This document shows, piece after piece, positions 20,900-34,327 of a DNA stretch of 64,000 nucleotides; within the stretch, counting starts at the first letter, position 1, and each line of letters opens with the position of its first letter. The stretch comes from Adiantum capillus-veneris (Eukaryota > Streptophyta > Polypodiopsida > Polypodiales > Pteridaceae), in NCBI GenBank assembly GCA_014529385.2, contig CM043950.1, forward strand, positions 155,228,045 to 155,292,044, written 5' to 3'. The position numbers and the translations under genes were made by a program. The notes below the pieces were generated by a model. It saw only the letters and a list, made by a program, of their open reading frames with translations. It did not search any database and was not told where the DNA came from.

Positions 20900-23800
20900 T
20901 CATGTACTATCATAGAGCATCTTTTCCATAGAGAGTGCTTCAGAGTCCTTGACAAGATCTTTATTGTTTGGCCCCTCAGAATTTTGGCTAGAGTTACACT
21001 CATGCTTCATGTAACAATACTTACATGAGACAGTGGCCTTTTGACAGATCTTTGGTAGATCCTTTGGTAGAATGCGACTCAAATAGTGCTTCAAGAGATA
21101 CCCGTTTACTTTCCTGGAGTGCTTTTTACCATTCAAGTCCATAAGCTGATAGTAACTTGAATTGAAAGCCTTCTTGACTATGTATGGCCCTTGCCATCTT
21201 GTTTCAAATTTGGCATCAAAACGATTATCGAGTCGATTGTCATACCTTAGCACAAGATCTCCTTCATTGATGCCTTTGTCCTTCAGTTTCTTGTTGTGCG
21301 TTTCTTTCGCTTGTGTGGCTTTCCTCTTGTAGCACTCATATGCTGCTTCTCTTTTCCACTCAAGCTCCACTAACGTAAGAAGTCGATCCATCCATACCTC
21401 TTGATCATCTTGTGCTCCTTTGCCATGAAGTCGCATTGTTGGAATGTTGAGCTCGATAGGCTGCAAAGCCTCTTGACCATAGACCAAGTGAAATGGTGTG
21501 AACTCCGTGGCTTCCCTATATGTGGTTCGATATGCCCAAAAGGCACCATCCAAGAAGTCATCCCATAATTTTGTCTTGTTTTGCACCATCTTTCTAATGA
21601 TTCCTGCAATGACACCATTAGCCTTCTCCACCAAACCATTTGACTGTGGGTAGTATGGTGTGCTATGACGATGTAGAATGTGAAGCTCTTCACAAACTTC
21701 TGTGAGCAAGCCCTTCCTAAACCCTGGACCATTATCAGAAAAAATCTCCAAAGGTGTGCCAAATCTGCAACAAATGTGATTGTACACAAACTTGCTAACT
21801 GTCCTCTCGTTCACTCTTGCCACACTTTGTGATTCCACCCACCTAGTCATATAGTCTACAGCCACTAGAATGTAGAGTTTACCATTTTTTGTCCTAGGCA
21901 GAGGACCCATAGCATCAATGCCCCACTTTTCAAACGGTCCATTTGCAAGCACGATTTGACTTGGACCATGCACCAACCTTCTATTTCCATTTATCTGACA
22001 ATTGTGACAGCTTTTACACCAATGTTGGACATCCACATGCAGACTTGGCCAAACATACCCCGTAAGCAAAATCTTCTTCATAGTTAATTCTTGGGCAAAA
22101 TGACCACCACATGCTTCTTCATGCAAACCTTTTAGAATGGCTGGAATTTCCTCAATAGTTGGTACTCTTCTGCATACTTGATCCCTCCCTCTTTGATAGA
22201 GGGAGCCTTCTAGGAAGAGATATGCGCTTGCCTTCTTCATGAGTCTCCTCTTCTGAGCCTTCGTGAAGTCTTGTGGAAACTCACCCTCCAAAATGTAGCC
22301 GATAATGGGAGCCAATGACTCCAATCCCTGGTATCTCGGTTGCTTGATAGCTGCTGCCACCATGATGACCTGCACTTCTCTCTCAACACATGTAACTGCT
22401 TGTTGTGCAAGTAAATCGGCATCTTCATTCTGTTTCCTAGAAATATGATATAGTTGCACTTCTTCAAACTGATTAAACATCTTACAAATGGCATGAACTT
22501 TTGTCCTTAAGCTTTCATTCTTGCATGCCCAAATGCCTAAAATCTGTTTAACAATGAGAAGCGCATCTCCCTTTACCATGAGACGTTTTATCCCTTGGCC
22601 AATGCACATCTTCAAACCATGAAGTAGTGTGTCGTATTCTGCTTCATTGTTGCTAGTTGAACCTGGTAGATTGACCTTCTCTTTCATGACCACCTCTCCA
22701 CTTGGGTTGAGCAACACTAGCCCTCCCCCTGCTTTTCCTGTGGCTCGACGAAAAGCTCCATCAAAGAACAAGGTAAAAGCATTAGGAATACTTTTTGGTG
22801 GTGGCAATGGTAGGGTCTTTACTTCAGGCACCTTAATTTCTTTCTCATGTACCCTATAAGTGAGAATCCCTGCCAATTGTGCACGCACACTATCTTCTAC
22901 CTTGAAAGAGTATTGAAACTCTTGCAACTCCATAATCCACTTTGAGATCCTATTACTAAGATTCATTTGAGATGACACCCAAGGGAACAAATTCTCTACA
23001 GTGAGAATTACAAAAGTTTTTGGTAGCAGGTAGGATCTAAACTTTCTCACCGCAAACATGAGAGAAAGCATCATGAGTTCTGATTCTGTGTAGTCTCTCT
23101 CCAAAGCATTCATGACCCTACTAGCAAAGTAGATGGGTCGCATCCTTGTACTGTGGGGATCTTGTTGTAGAAACACAGCACCAATTGTTTCCCTTCCAAC
23201 ACTAGAGCTAACAAAGAATGTGTACTCCCAACAAGGAGGCATGAGTGTTGGTAGCTCTGACAAAATGACTTTAATGTTACAAAAATACTCTTCAAGCTCA
23301 TCAGACCATGCAAATTCTACTTGTTGTGTCAACTTTTGCAAAGGATGAAGCAACTCCGAAGCTAAGTGAATAAAGCGTGACATATACTTCACTTTTTGAA
23401 TGAATGATATGACCTCTTTGAGATTCTTGGGTGAGGGGATCTCAATAAGAGCCTTTGCCTTTGAAGGATCCCCCTCAATGCCTTTACATGAAACCTTGTG
23501 ACCAAGCAAGATCACTTCATCCTCACTTATGTGACACTTGTCGGGGTTGAGTTGACCTCCCATGTCATAGAGCTTCTTTAAACCTTCTTCTACCCTTTGT
23601 AGATGCAATGATTTTGAGCTATAAATACAGAAATCATCAATGAACACCCTAATTGACTTTCCAAAGAATGCTTGAAACACCATATTCATGAAACATTGGA
23701 ATGTTGCAGGAGCATTTGTCAGACCAAATGGCATGACTCTAAAAGCATAACAAACCCAAGGAGTGATAAAGGTTGTTTTCAATTGATCCTCCAATGCAAT

Positions 23801-26180
23801 CCCTATTTGAAAGTAACCTGAGTAACCATCGCACACAGTGTACTTCTCATGACCAGCTACCTCATTTAGTATCTCATCCTGGAATGGGAGGGGAAAGTGA
23901 TCTCTTTTTGTTGCTTCATTGAGGGGACGGTAATCCACACACACCCTCCACTTGCCATTTTTCTTAGGAGTGACAACAATAGGAGAGACCCACTCTGAAT
24001 TCTCCACTGGATAAATGAAACCTGCTGCTAGAAGCTTTCTTACCTCCTTGAGTAGAGCTTGTTCCTTTATAACTCCTAGCCTTCGTAGCTTCTGAGCTTT
24101 AGGTGTGGCCTCAGGCTTTAACTCAATCTTGTGCTGAACAACATCTACCCCACGCACGTCGGTGTAGTCTTTAGCAAAAAGCCTAGGAAAATTCCTTAGC
24201 ACACATTTGAACTCCTCTCTTTCATCCTTTGTAAGTGTTGTTGATAGCATACCTTCCAGCATCCCTTCATCTCGAACACCTTCGTTCTCTTGAGGACCTA
24301 CCTCCTCCAAGCCTTGACAAGAGGTCTCCTGGTTGCTTGGCTTAAACCTTACCCCCATGACTTCGATGGAAGACTCCTCTTCAGTAATGCTGCCGCTACT
24401 TTCTTCTTCTGAAGTGCTATCGGTCCAACCTTCTTCCGTCTCACTTTGAGATGATTCTTCATGGAGCTCCTCTTGGCGTTGCTCCTTCATGTCAAAGACA
24501 ACCTTCTTATGATTGTCATTCCTGCAAATTAATTTCCCACTCTCCCAATCCTGCAAAGCTCGCATTTTCATTAGCCATGGTCTTCCTAGGATAAATGGAT
24601 AACCACTTCCCTTGGTCGACATAACATAAAAAATCCACTGCTTTCTTAATGCCAAAGGCCTCCACAAAGACATTTTTACAAATGCCTACACACCTAGCCT
24701 TGCTATTGTTTGCCATCTTGACTTTGATTTCAGGTGTCTCATGGATGTGCATGCCTAGTCTTTGCATGAGTCCCTCTGTCATGATGCAAATTTGTGCACC
24801 CCCATCCACTAGACCTTTCCTAACCAATCTTCCTTTGATGTAACAGTCTAGCACCGGTGTAATGTCCTCATTCATTTCAGCTTGTGCAATTTTTACAACA
24901 GGCACACTCTCTTTTACCTTTCTCCTAGTGCTAACTGCCTTTGTTAAATCCCTCCTAACTTGTGGGCATAATGCAAGAAACTGAGGCCATGAGATATCAG
25001 GACCCTTACCTCGCATGTCTTCCAACAGGTTGTATGGAGCCATACCATGTCCAAGAGGGAAGTCTTGGAGATTGATACGACGTCGAGTCCTCTTAGCTTC
25101 CTTGGTCTCCTTTGCCTTCTTGCCTTGTCCATGGTCACTCTGTGATGGGACACCCTCTTTCTCTTTACCTTTTCCTCGGCCACGCTTAATGCCATTTGCT
25201 TCCATGTCAACCTCATTTGAGTTTGTCACCTCTACCACATGCACATTTGGATCTGGCAAAGGTGGAACTCTTTCTACCCCTTGTGGAGGTGGTCTTGGTC
25301 CATTTGGCCTTTGTAGAAGCCTTGGTTGTTGACCAGCTCCTTCTCCTGCATTCATCACTGGGTAATTCAAGTTAGGTCTCCCTGGCTCTCCACGGGGCCA
25401 AGGACAATTATACATCCCATGTCCAGACTCTCCGCAATTCCAACATTGCAAGACTCTCCTAGTTCGTGGCTCTCTCTCTTCTGACTTCTTTGCTTGTCCC
25501 TTTGGACCTACAGCTTGTGCAAGGTGAATTGACAGGCTGCTTAAAGATTCATTTAACTTCTCGATCACTTCAGCCGTTACCTCAAGAAGCTCCCTAGATG
25601 TTGATGCTTGTGACTTACCTTTGGGTCTAAGAACTTCTATTGGAACCTCTCCCCTTAAGCACTTGAGTTTCCTATACTTCTCAGCAGCCCTAGTTTCCGT
25701 TGCATCAAAGGTAGCAGGTGCACCCGCCTCAACTTTTACCTTAAGGTCAGGAAAGAGTCCGGCTATGAACCTCTCCTTCTTTAGAAATTCTGCACCATCA
25801 CCAGGGTTAGCAACATTTCGTATCCATAGAGCCCAAAGACGTAGAAACTCTTGCTTGTACAAGTAGTAGTCATCTAAGTCTTTTTGCTTATGAGAAACAA
25901 TGTCTTGCCATAATTTCTGAGTGTTTTGGGGATCCAAGAAGTATTTCTTGAAACGATTCAAAACTTCCGTGTAATTCCCTTTAACTTCCTCAGGCAAAGA
26001 GTCAAACTAAGTGCTAGCATCTTTCCTAAGGACCACCTCAAACATTTCTACACGTTCTTGATCAGTTTCTATCCTCTTGATACGGCAAGACATCTTGAAA
26101 TTCGCTAGAAATAATTCTGCATCCTCTCCAGGCTCTCCAAAGAAAAGAGGATATCCAGACATTTGGCGTTGGCTCTCCAT
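20900..26180 (-). pseudogene. Gag-pol polyprotein of element A (Tat-like Ty3/gypsy)
   Basis: The frame starts at 26180 (MESQRQMSGYP) and ends at 20900. Two lesions break it. Trp58 of gag is TAG (26007-26009; TGG in B). One extra T in a run (24628-24633) shifts the frame at the end of the protease. Order of parts: gag; CCHC zinc knuckle CWNCGESGHGMYNC (about 25405-25445); protease with VDGGAQICIM; RT with VMPFGLTNAPATFQ and FIDD; a first RNase H with catalytic Asp positions replaced (FFVSSSVGRETIGAV, TVENLF); an archaeal-type RNase H (FFDGAF, NNEAEY, KGDALL); and integrase with HHCC zinc finger and DDE residues (GIDAMGP, SDNGPG, GLVEKANG). Downstream of the frameshift, 1257 codons are open. 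Confidence 0.95.
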
Positions 26181-26274
26181 TGAATTGATTTCAAAGTGAC
26201 GCGTTTTTGTTTTTTCTTTCTTTAAAAGATTTACACAATAATATTTTCTAAATTGCAATCTATTCTACAACAAA

Positions 26275-26445
26275 ATAAAAATATTCACATCAAATGACCT
26301 ATGATAATCAATAAGAGGTAGAATGACAGGGTTTGGTGAATACCATACGTTGTTGAAAATGAATTTTTCTACTAATTGCAATGTTTACTCTAATGTGTGG
26401 AGTGAAATGAAAGGGAAAAACCTGTATTCCTGGGCCATTATCCAT
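26275..26445 (-). pseudogene. Leader ORF-b of element A, broken
   Basis: The frame starts MDNGPGIQVFPFHFTPH, as in B (49332-49550). It lacks 38 bases after the codons for RMVF, which shifts the frame. The remaining 3' end still matches B down to the original stop. Confidence 0.6.
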
Positions 26446-26466
26446 GGTCTATGCATGACCTAATTC

Positions 26467-26679
26467 TTAAAATAAAACAAAAATATAGACGTCCAAACTA
26501 AGGTCGTACCTAATGAGAGGAAAAATAAAAGGATTTACTGATGCGTTTATCTCTACCAACCTAAGAGGACCTAAAATTCTACGAATTACACGCTGAAATT
26601 GCAACTTAGTACTAACAATTATGTGTACCTTTTGCCTTGCAATGGGAATGAAGGGATCATACAAATTCTCGTGATTCAT
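26467..26679 (-). CDS. Leader ORF-a of element A
   Basis: An intact 70-codon frame between PBS and gag, nearly identical to ORF-a of B (49098-49310). The tail reads NPFIFPLIRYDLSLDVYIFVLF. It is kept open although gag-pol of A is broken. It shares a C-terminal pattern with ORF-b, suggesting that the two are old duplicates. No function is known to me. Confidence 0.45.
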   Translation of the reverse strand: MNHENLYDPFIPIARQKVHIIVSTKLQFQRVIRRILGPLRLVEINASVNPFIFPLIRYDLSLDVYIFVLF

Positions 26680-26733
26680 GCAAGCTACTTGATTATGCTA
26701 AAGGTTGAGCCTTCACAAAACATACACAAGCCT

Positions 26734-26752
26734 GTCCTCCGTGGGGGCACCA
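26734..26752 (-). other. Primer-binding site of element A
   Basis: TGGTGCCCCCACGGAGGAC on the minus strand, three bases after the LTR end. One base differs from the site in B (CACTGAGG). Confidence 0.8.
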
Positions 26753-26892
26753 ATTTGAGGCGGTCCGGGGTGGGCAACAAGAAGAGCAACCTCTAGACAC
26801 CCTTCAAGGCTCCCGTGCTGCTCAATTGGGTTGGGGTTGGAAAAAAACAACAAACACACACACAAACCCGCAACCTAACCCTACACAAATTT

Positions 26893-26924
26893 GGGGCACC
26901 ACCTAGTTTTGGATGCGAACTAGG
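26893..26924 (-). promoter_or_regulatory. U5 hairpin plus PBS-like tail (A 5' LTR)
   Basis: On the minus strand CCTAGTT (26918-26924) can pair with AACTAGG (26902-26908), followed by TGGTGCCCC (26893-26901). The true PBS lies about 140 bases further on. Confidence 0.55.
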
Positions 26925-26930
26925 ACGCGT

Positions 26931-27038
<108 letters not shown>

Positions 27039-27695
27039 TGCTCGGGTTGCTTTGAAACGTATCGGCAATGATCAAGCAAACACAACTATATATTTAAGAA
27101 AGAGAGAGAAAGGGGGAGGGGGTGCTTGTTGCATTAATACCTTCTTACAAATCTGTCATGACAAATCAAAGTGAGATTAGTATTTGTTCAACATAGCTTG
27201 CGTAAATTTCACCACAACACATCACAAGAAAAGCCACCCCAATCACTGTCTTAAGGCCAGGGGAGTCCTCTCCACCCTGTCGCCCTCTTACAGTATGTGG
27301 GATTTATGGCTAGATTGATGACAACACCAGAGACAAGCTATCAAGAACTTAACAAAAAACACCAAGACACTTACGCATCATTGTTGTCCATTACTTCACG
27401 TTGGAAGGGAGACAAAGTATCCAAGCTTAGTCCAAATCCACCCTCCTTGATTCAGCGAATGTTGGGCTTACACTAGTAGGAGAAATGATAGATTTCCTAC
27501 TCTCAATTGAATGATCACTCTCTCTCTTACAATGGCATAGAGTTCCCTTGCTAATCCCCTATTACAACACATGCACATGCATAAGACAATGAGCTTCCAC
27601 TCAAGAGCTCCTTCTAGAGAGGTTGAGCTTGGCTCTCAAGCTATAGCATAGTGCTCTTGCTTATGGCTCCCCCCTTTTGTGCTAGCTACACCCTC

Positions 27696-27703
27696 CTTTT
27701 ATA
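27696..27703 (-). promoter_or_regulatory. TATA box of A 5' LTR
   Basis: TATAAAAG on the minus strand in the conserved family-1 context. This is the presumed start of the element's genomic transcript. Confidence 0.7.
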
Positions 27704-29392
27704 GCAATTTTGAAGGCTAGGGTTATTCCTCTAACCATGGTTGGGTTAGATTTTCAGCAATTTATCTAATTTCTTTTGCTTGGAATTATCAAGAAGCTGG
27801 TGGGGAAAGAGAGAGGAGAGAAATGGAGGTGATAGGACTTTTCATAGTGGGTTAGTGTTAGTAGAGTTAGTATTAATTTACAAATGGAATTGGATATTTA
27901 CAATGGGAGTATCCATGTAGGATACAAATAAGGAAGAAAAACTCTTAAGAGGTAAGAAAAGGTGGATTTCTTACAAGGTTGATGCTCCAAGTGTCTTGAG
28001 TAGGGCCATTTTGACGCTTGTTGACGGTCCACTAGCTTTGACGGTACATTTTTTCTCCACTCTTGACCTTCCTTGAGAGACAAGGTAATTGAAGCTGAGT
28101 AATCAACCACCATGATGCTGTCTTTTAAGAGAAGAGGCTGAATTTTGTGGTTTTTTTGATAGATATGGGTAATTTGGAGGAGGAAAAATGAGACTAGGTG
28201 GTCAATTTTGGAATGGAGTTGTGTGTGGGAGGTATGAGTTCACCATGGTTTCTCTTATTCTTCAAGGTTGAGGAGAAGGTGAGTAGTGTGCAGAGAGGAG
28301 TGGTGAGAGAGGTGGGGATGATGAGTGGAGAAGTGTGTGTGAAAGAGGAAAATGATAAAGTGGAAGAGAGAGTGTGGCTGCATAGCATGGGAAAACTGGG
28401 GTCCACTAAAAAAATCATAGCTCACAGCTCGTAGCTCAAAAAAATATGAAAACATTTGAGGCAAAAGTTCAGCCCACGAGCTACAACTTTTGTTTGTATC
28501 ACCTTTTCAAATTCAGAGAGCAAGTAAACTTTAAAAATTCAGCAAAGCCGACCGTTTTTTTCCACTGCACAAGGTCCTTGTGGGGTCCTTCTTTGGATGA
28601 TTCTTTTGAATACCTCCAAGAGTGAGCCCTCCATAGTGCATGTATGCATGCCACCTACCCTTGACCTTATTTGGTAGATCTATAATTGAAGATATTGTTG
28701 AGATCATGATATAAGTGAATAGTACAACTAAGAAAATCAAATATTGAGGGGTCTAAAAAATATGTACATGTCAAATATAAATAATATAAGTGGAAAAAAT
28801 ATAAAGGGGTCAAAAGAAATCTCTCTCATTATGAGGCTACCATAAAAAGATAAATATTCTTGGTGTTCTAATTTGTTAGAAAAAAAAACAAAATAGATGT
28901 AGGAAGGGAAAAATCACATAAACAAAACTAGTTTTTTTGGATTTTTGTTGGGGTGGAGTTACACCAAATATAAGAGAAGCTTACATGAAAATATTTCTAT
29001 ATGGAATAAAAAGTATGAAAAATGGTAAGAAAAAATTGTGGTAATGGTGAGGCAATGTACAGAGCATAAATAACACAACCTAGGTAGAAATATTTAAATA
29101 AATACCAAAATAATTATGAAAAAATCTTTTATTTAGGCCCTATATACAAAGAAATATTTACATATGCATGGGCCATAATATACTTATTTTTTTTATTTTT
29201 TTTATTTTTTTTGGCTCAACTAGCCCAATGACTAGCTAATTGAGGGTTTTTTAAGAATATATGTGAAAAGTCCCATGACTCACGTACGCCTATGTACAGT
29301 GAAAGGGTGAGGGTAACCACAGTGTTTGAGTGATTTGATAGGGGGGGGATAACTCACTATGGCAATCACAGAGAGCCGAAAAACGGCTATCA

Positions 29393-30202
29393 ATAGTGCA
29401 AGTTACCAAAGAAAGTCGCTACACTAAGTCCCCTCTCTCGTGATGCAAATGTTGCCAATCCCTCCCACCAAAATACTACCAAGTGTTGACCTCTGATGAA
29501 ATTGCACACCCCCCCTGATAGTGACCTCTCAGTGCCTTTTTATAGGTGCCGGCTGCTTTAGATTAGGGTAATCTGATTAGATTAGGGTTCTAATCAAGGG
29601 AGACAAAGCAAGGTGGTGGGCCCTGGATGGTTGACCCTTGCTTTATCTTGGGAAATATTATAAAGGAAAACCTCTAGGTGGGCCTTTGTGACCATCACCT
29701 AGTTAGAGGTGATAATTTACAATTTGGGATTTTGTACAAGATTTGGTTTAAAATTGGGAAAAATGATGACAACCTATGGATTTTACTGAAGAGGACATCG
29801 TGGACACAATGACGGTGAACGGCGGCCTAGCTGGTGCATCGGTGTAGCGCATTCGTCATTTTCTGGGTCAGCCAGGGAATGCCTTCGGTGTGTTTTCTTG
29901 TTTTGGTGTCGGCGGCGCGCGACTTGGCCCTCTTTCTTTTTGGCCATCTGATGTCGATTCTTTCGTTGGTTTATTTTTTGTGGGTGCGTTTGGCATGCAT
30001 GTGTATGTGTGGATAAGGAGTGCGCATAGGCACGTGTATATATATGTGAGTGTGTGAGTGTGAGTTACGTATGTAATCTGTGTTTTTTATTATTATAAAA
30101 AGTATTGAGAGTGTGTGTGTGTGTATGGTTCGGATTGTCATGTGTGTGTAAACGAGAGTGTGTGTGTGAACGGGATCAAGAGAAAGTATATATATATACT
30201 TA

Positions 30203-30254
<52 letters not shown>

Positions 30255-30309
30255 TTTATTTATTTATTTAAATTTTACGTGCTGGCAGCATCTACACAGA
30301 GCGTGAGTG

Positions 30310-30347
<38 letters not shown>

Positions 30348-30414
30348 TGAGGGTGTGAGAGGGGGTGGGAAGGCATGGGGGGTGTCAGTGTGTGTGTACG
30401 TGTGTGTGTTGAGA

Positions 30415-30467
<53 letters not shown>

Positions 30468-30499
30468 ATGGCTCTGCCTGCGGGCTTGAACACAGAGAG

Positions 30500-30551
<52 letters not shown>

Positions 30552-30629
30552 GTTGTGGCGGCCTTGTATCCGACAGAGACGAGGAGGGGATGAGGGGTAT
30601 GGGAGGGGGTGGTGTGTGTGAGTTGATAA

Positions 30630-30714
<85 letters not shown>

Positions 30715-31362
30715 GCTGCACTGCCTGCGTGAATGGGAGCGTGCGAGAGAGAGAGAGAGAGAGGGAGATGGTAATGGTGAGCAAGAGTCAGAGAGGGAGT
30801 GTGTGAGGGTGTGTGTAAGAGAGTGAGAGAGAGAGAGGCACTGTATTTGGCGCCTTCAGGCCTGTTCACAAAGGGTGGGAGAGAGAGAGAGATAGAGAGA
30901 AAAAGAGCGCAGGCTCGGGGTGGCCCATGGCTGATAGAGAGCGAGGGAAGGGGGAGTTTGTGAATGAGGTGGGGAAGTTAGGTAGGCCAAGGGAGGGTGC
31001 GGCTGAGGGGTGACAGGGTGAGGAGAGAGAGGGATATTATCCTTTGCATGGCATCTCAAGAAACAAGAGAAGGGGAGAGAGTCAATGGGTGAAGGAAGAT
31101 GACGAGCAGCCCCCGGGTAGGCGGTCCAAGTGACGGGATCATGGAGCCGGGGTTCCGTCCTGTAGTGGTGACAGGATCATGGGCTTGGCCGCTTGTGCTG
31201 CAAGGTGAGGGTGAGGGTGAGGGCCAAGGCTTTTGACGATGAGGACCAAGGGGGGTTAGGTGGGGTGTGTGTGTTTGTGTATAGGCATTGGGAGAGAGAG
31301 GGAGAGAGAGAATAAGAGAGAGAACGAATGCGCTTACGCTCTCATAGGTTGCCGACAAGAGC

Positions 31363-31409
<47 letters not shown>

Positions 31410-31900
31410 GTTCTCAATGGGAAATGAGAGAGAGAGAGTGGATGAGGAAGAGAGAGTGTGAGTGCTGAGAACTAGAGAGGGAGAAGGTGGGGTTGGGACT
31501 GAACAAGGGAGAGAGAGAAGTTTTGGACTAGAGAGAGAGAGAAAGAGAGAGAGATAATAATCCCTTGCGCCCTATGGGCTCGGTCGAAAAGAGAACGAGA
31601 GAGGGAGGAAGGAGACTGAGTGGGAGAGAGAGATGCTGAGAGAGCGGGTGATGAGAGATAGGGCGAGGGTGAGTTGGCGGGGTGTATGCGTGTGAAGATT
31701 TTGCAGAATGGGATTGACGAGAGAGCCATGACAATGATAAGGCAGGCCAAGTGAGGGGGGCCATGTGACGAGGCCATGCCAGTAAAAGCTAGGGCCATGA
31801 GGTCGACCAGGGCATTGCCGAGCCCTCCGACGGTGTCGCCAAGGCTTCGTGCAGAGCAAAGATAATTTTTTTTTTCTTGATTTCCGAAAATCGGCTATCA
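29393..31900 (-). mobile_element. 5' LTR of element G, U3-side part
   Basis: Colinear with 7001-9492 of the G 3' LTR. It starts where that copy would continue from the inverted fragment at 12681. The LTR start is the ATCA at 31897-31900 (TGATAGCCGATTTTCGG on the minus strand), flanked by F LTR sequence from 31901. TATA-like box TATAAAAAG at 29536-29544. No separate gene is visible; the reading frames here are microsatellite products. Confidence 0.85.
30202..31408. repeat. Cluster of (TA)n and (GA)n microsatellites in G 5' LTR
   Basis: A (TA)n tract at about 30207-30251 and GA tracts at about 30317-30345, 30411-30463, 30503-30548, 30631-30709 and 31360-31408. Tract positions and lengths differ from the 3' LTR, showing rapid change since insertion. 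Confidence 0.95.
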
Positions 31901-33537
31901 GCGTGCGTGCCAATTCTGTGGACAATTTCACCAGTATTGGAGAGTGTGATGGTCGTGGCGGTCATCGCTTTAATCAAGGGAGATCTCACCCGAAGTCGTC
32001 TATGTGTAGCCGCTTATGCTGTTTTGCGGCCATGATGGCCTTGGCACGGGAGCATGAGCTCTTGTGTTAAGGTATGCAGAGCTATGCACGAATGATCGGC
32101 CCGTGGGTTGCCTCTAATGGGAAGGGGGTTCAAGTAGAGAGGATAATATTAAAAAAAGGGAATTTTTCTATGAAACTGAAGGCATGCAGTGACGAGCAAA
32201 GCAGGGAAAAAGTTGCGCCACTGGTTGTGCTTGCATGGAGGGGATGGCAAAGCCTTGCATGGGAAAGGCCCGGTCTGCAAGCCAGGTGGGTGTCCATCTG
32301 TCCAGATAGTGCTGCATGGGAGAGCAGGTGATGAGAACCGGGAGTTGCATGGGGAAAGGAAAGGGCAGCATGCAGAGCACTGGAGGAGAAAAAGTCAGAG
32401 CCCAGCCCGTACGAGGGGGTGAGAAGGGGCCGTGACCAAGGGGAGCCTGTGAGTAGAGTACAAGACAAAAAAAACCAACGCTGTAGTAAGCAGTGGAGGA
32501 GGACAAGTGCTGGAGCAAGAGGGCTCGACAGTGAGCAGTAGAGAGGTGGCGAAGGCTGCATAAGGCAAAAGTGGAGGGTGCAATCGGGAGGGGGCAGGCT
32601 GCCTAAAGCGAAAGGTGCCATCAAAGTTGGGTGGCCGACAATGGTGACGGGACACAAGGTTCAATAGCGCTATCTGGGGATGGCCTTGGCTGGGTGGTGA
32701 GAAGCTGAGCATGGCAGGGTGCCATATGTAGTAGCTTGCAGAGGAGGGGCCATGACAAAAAAAAAAGCCGCCAGTTGGGGGGCTCATAGTACAGCAAGTG
32801 CCTGTGTATGAGAGAGGGCACGACCAAGCAAAGAAATGCGCCATCAGAGATGAGGGCCGACGAGGGTCAACACAGGGGATGCCATGATGTGATGATGCCA
32901 AGAGGGTCAGTGCAGAAGTAGGGCTCGCCACAGTTGGCCAAAGAACAGGGTGTAGGCCCACCATTTGATTGGCAGCGCCGCATATGAAGTAGGAGACTTA
33001 AACAAACGAGCTGTCAGTAGCGAGGTGAAGCGAGTATTCTTTGAAAGCAAGATTATGGCCGACGCCATCATTGTACCCGAGTTTGTTTTGTGGTGATGCT
33101 TAGTTTGTCTGCAATCTTTTGTGTCAGATCGATCATTCCTTTTTTCTACCTCTTGTACGTCTAGTCTCGAGCGGGTGTTCGTGGAAGCGTGTGGCTCCGG
33201 ACCCGTTGACAGTGTGTGTGTGCAGGGAGTGAGAGAGAGAGTGATTGTGTAAGCAATTTGTGTGCGATTGAGGCTAGTGTAGCCTCCTATTGATTGTGGG
33301 TGTGTTTATAGACATGGGTGATGGTGTGGTGTCGGGAGAGCCTTGTGTGATTATGTCTTGAGTGTGTGTAGTCGGGACGTTTGAAAGCAAGCCGGTGCAG
33401 TGCAAATTTACAGAAAGTGTGTGTGTGTGTGTGTGTGTGTGAGAATCTACGTGATTAGGGGTGTGCGTTAATCCGTGGGCTATAGAGAGGCGAGTTTGGA
33501 GTGTGATGGGTTTGTTCCTCCTTTCCCCGTTCCATCA
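31901..33537 (+). mobile_element. 5' LTR of element F, right part
   Basis: The sequence matches 60975-62431 of the F 3' LTR closely and ends TTCCATCA just before a PBS. Compared with the 3' copy it has about 170 extra bases (about 32430-32595), bounded by GGGGC in both directions of reading. I see no good TATA box. A (GT)n tract lies at 33418-33440. The long open stretches on both strands here are unsupported by any motif. Confidence 0.8.
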
Positions 33538-33538
33538 A

Positions 33539-33557
33539 TGGTGCCCCCACTGAGGAC
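33539..33557 (+). other. Primer-binding site of element F
   Basis: TGGTGCCCCCACTGAGGAC, one base after the LTR end at 33537. Identical to the PBS of element B although the LTRs are unrelated in sequence. Confidence 0.75.
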
Positions 33558-33595
33558 CTACTAATTGCTCCTCTGTGAAGTTTTAAAGCCTGAAG

Positions 33596-34327
33596 ATGAT
33601 GCATGATATCGACTTGGTGCTTGCTAGAGAAGAAGAGGCTGCAGATTGGTTTTCCGATCTTGAGCTATACTTATTGCAATTGGAATTTGTGGAGATGAAG
33701 CTAAATTGAAGGCACTACCATTGGTTCTACAAGGACGATTGGTTTGAAGGATTGAAGGTTGCAGATTGGCAGTCGCTAAGCGAGATTCATAAGCGGTTTG
33801 TTGAATCTTTTCAGAAGCAGGTTTCTCCATTGGACTTGGGTGAGAAATTGAGCAAGCTGAAACAGGATGTAAGAGAAGATTTTGCTTTGTTTTTGTATAA
33901 ATTTGAGTCTATTTGGTAAAGACTGGCTGTTGTTACATGTGCGCGAAATGGAGATCATTTCAAGCGAGAGCAGTTTCTAGCTTGCTTGCATCCACAAATC
34001 ACGGAGAAGGTAGAGTGTGGTGGTGTAGAGAACTATGCTCAAATGGTCTGTTTGGCGAAGGTAAAGAGCAGGAAAGCAAAGAAGAAGTTGGAGATGGGCT
34101 TGTTGAAGCCTTCATCTTATGGATATAGCTCGACAACGGAGTTGCTTCATGCCATGAAGCCAAAGGGGAGTTCAAGCATCAAAGAGACGGCTGCTTTGCC
34201 ATTGGTAAGCCATTTTGGTCATTCGTTTCACTTTGTACCTCCAGTTTGGTATGCTCCTATACAAGAGCCTATTAGCCTGGTTAGCGAGGATGCGGTCCTA
34301 GCCGAAGTGTGTATGCATGAAGAATAA
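33596..34327 (+). pseudogene. Gag-like protein of element F
   Basis: One frame of 244 codons starts at 33596 (MMHDIDLVLAREEE) and ends at 34327, interrupted by TGA near 33708 and TAA near 33917. Its order is that of a plant retrotransposon gag: WFEGL...W.SL...F...F, then LGEKLSKLKQDVREDFALFLYKF, then LACLHPQI...YAQMVCLAK. No zinc knuckle is seen. The start ATG lies 39 bases after the PBS, leaving no room for a leader ORF. It is more diverged than the gags of A, B, C and G and I can assign it only as gag-like. Confidence 0.6.

Noticed and set aside
20900-26180. Calling A a caulimovirus or other pararetrovirus copy
   Set aside because: It has integrase, LTRs, PBS and polypurine tract, and the domain order protease-RT-RNase H-integrase, which fits Ty3/gypsy. 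No movement or inclusion-body protein is seen.
30207-30251. (TA)n tract as a possible origin or promoter
   Set aside because: A simple microsatellite not shared with the other G LTR.
31901-33000. Open frames of 110-190 codons on the minus strand of the F LTR
   Set aside because: Similar frames occur in the 3' LTR copy only because the DNA is repeated. Composition is Pro/Ser/His-rich from GC-skewed DNA, with no domain.
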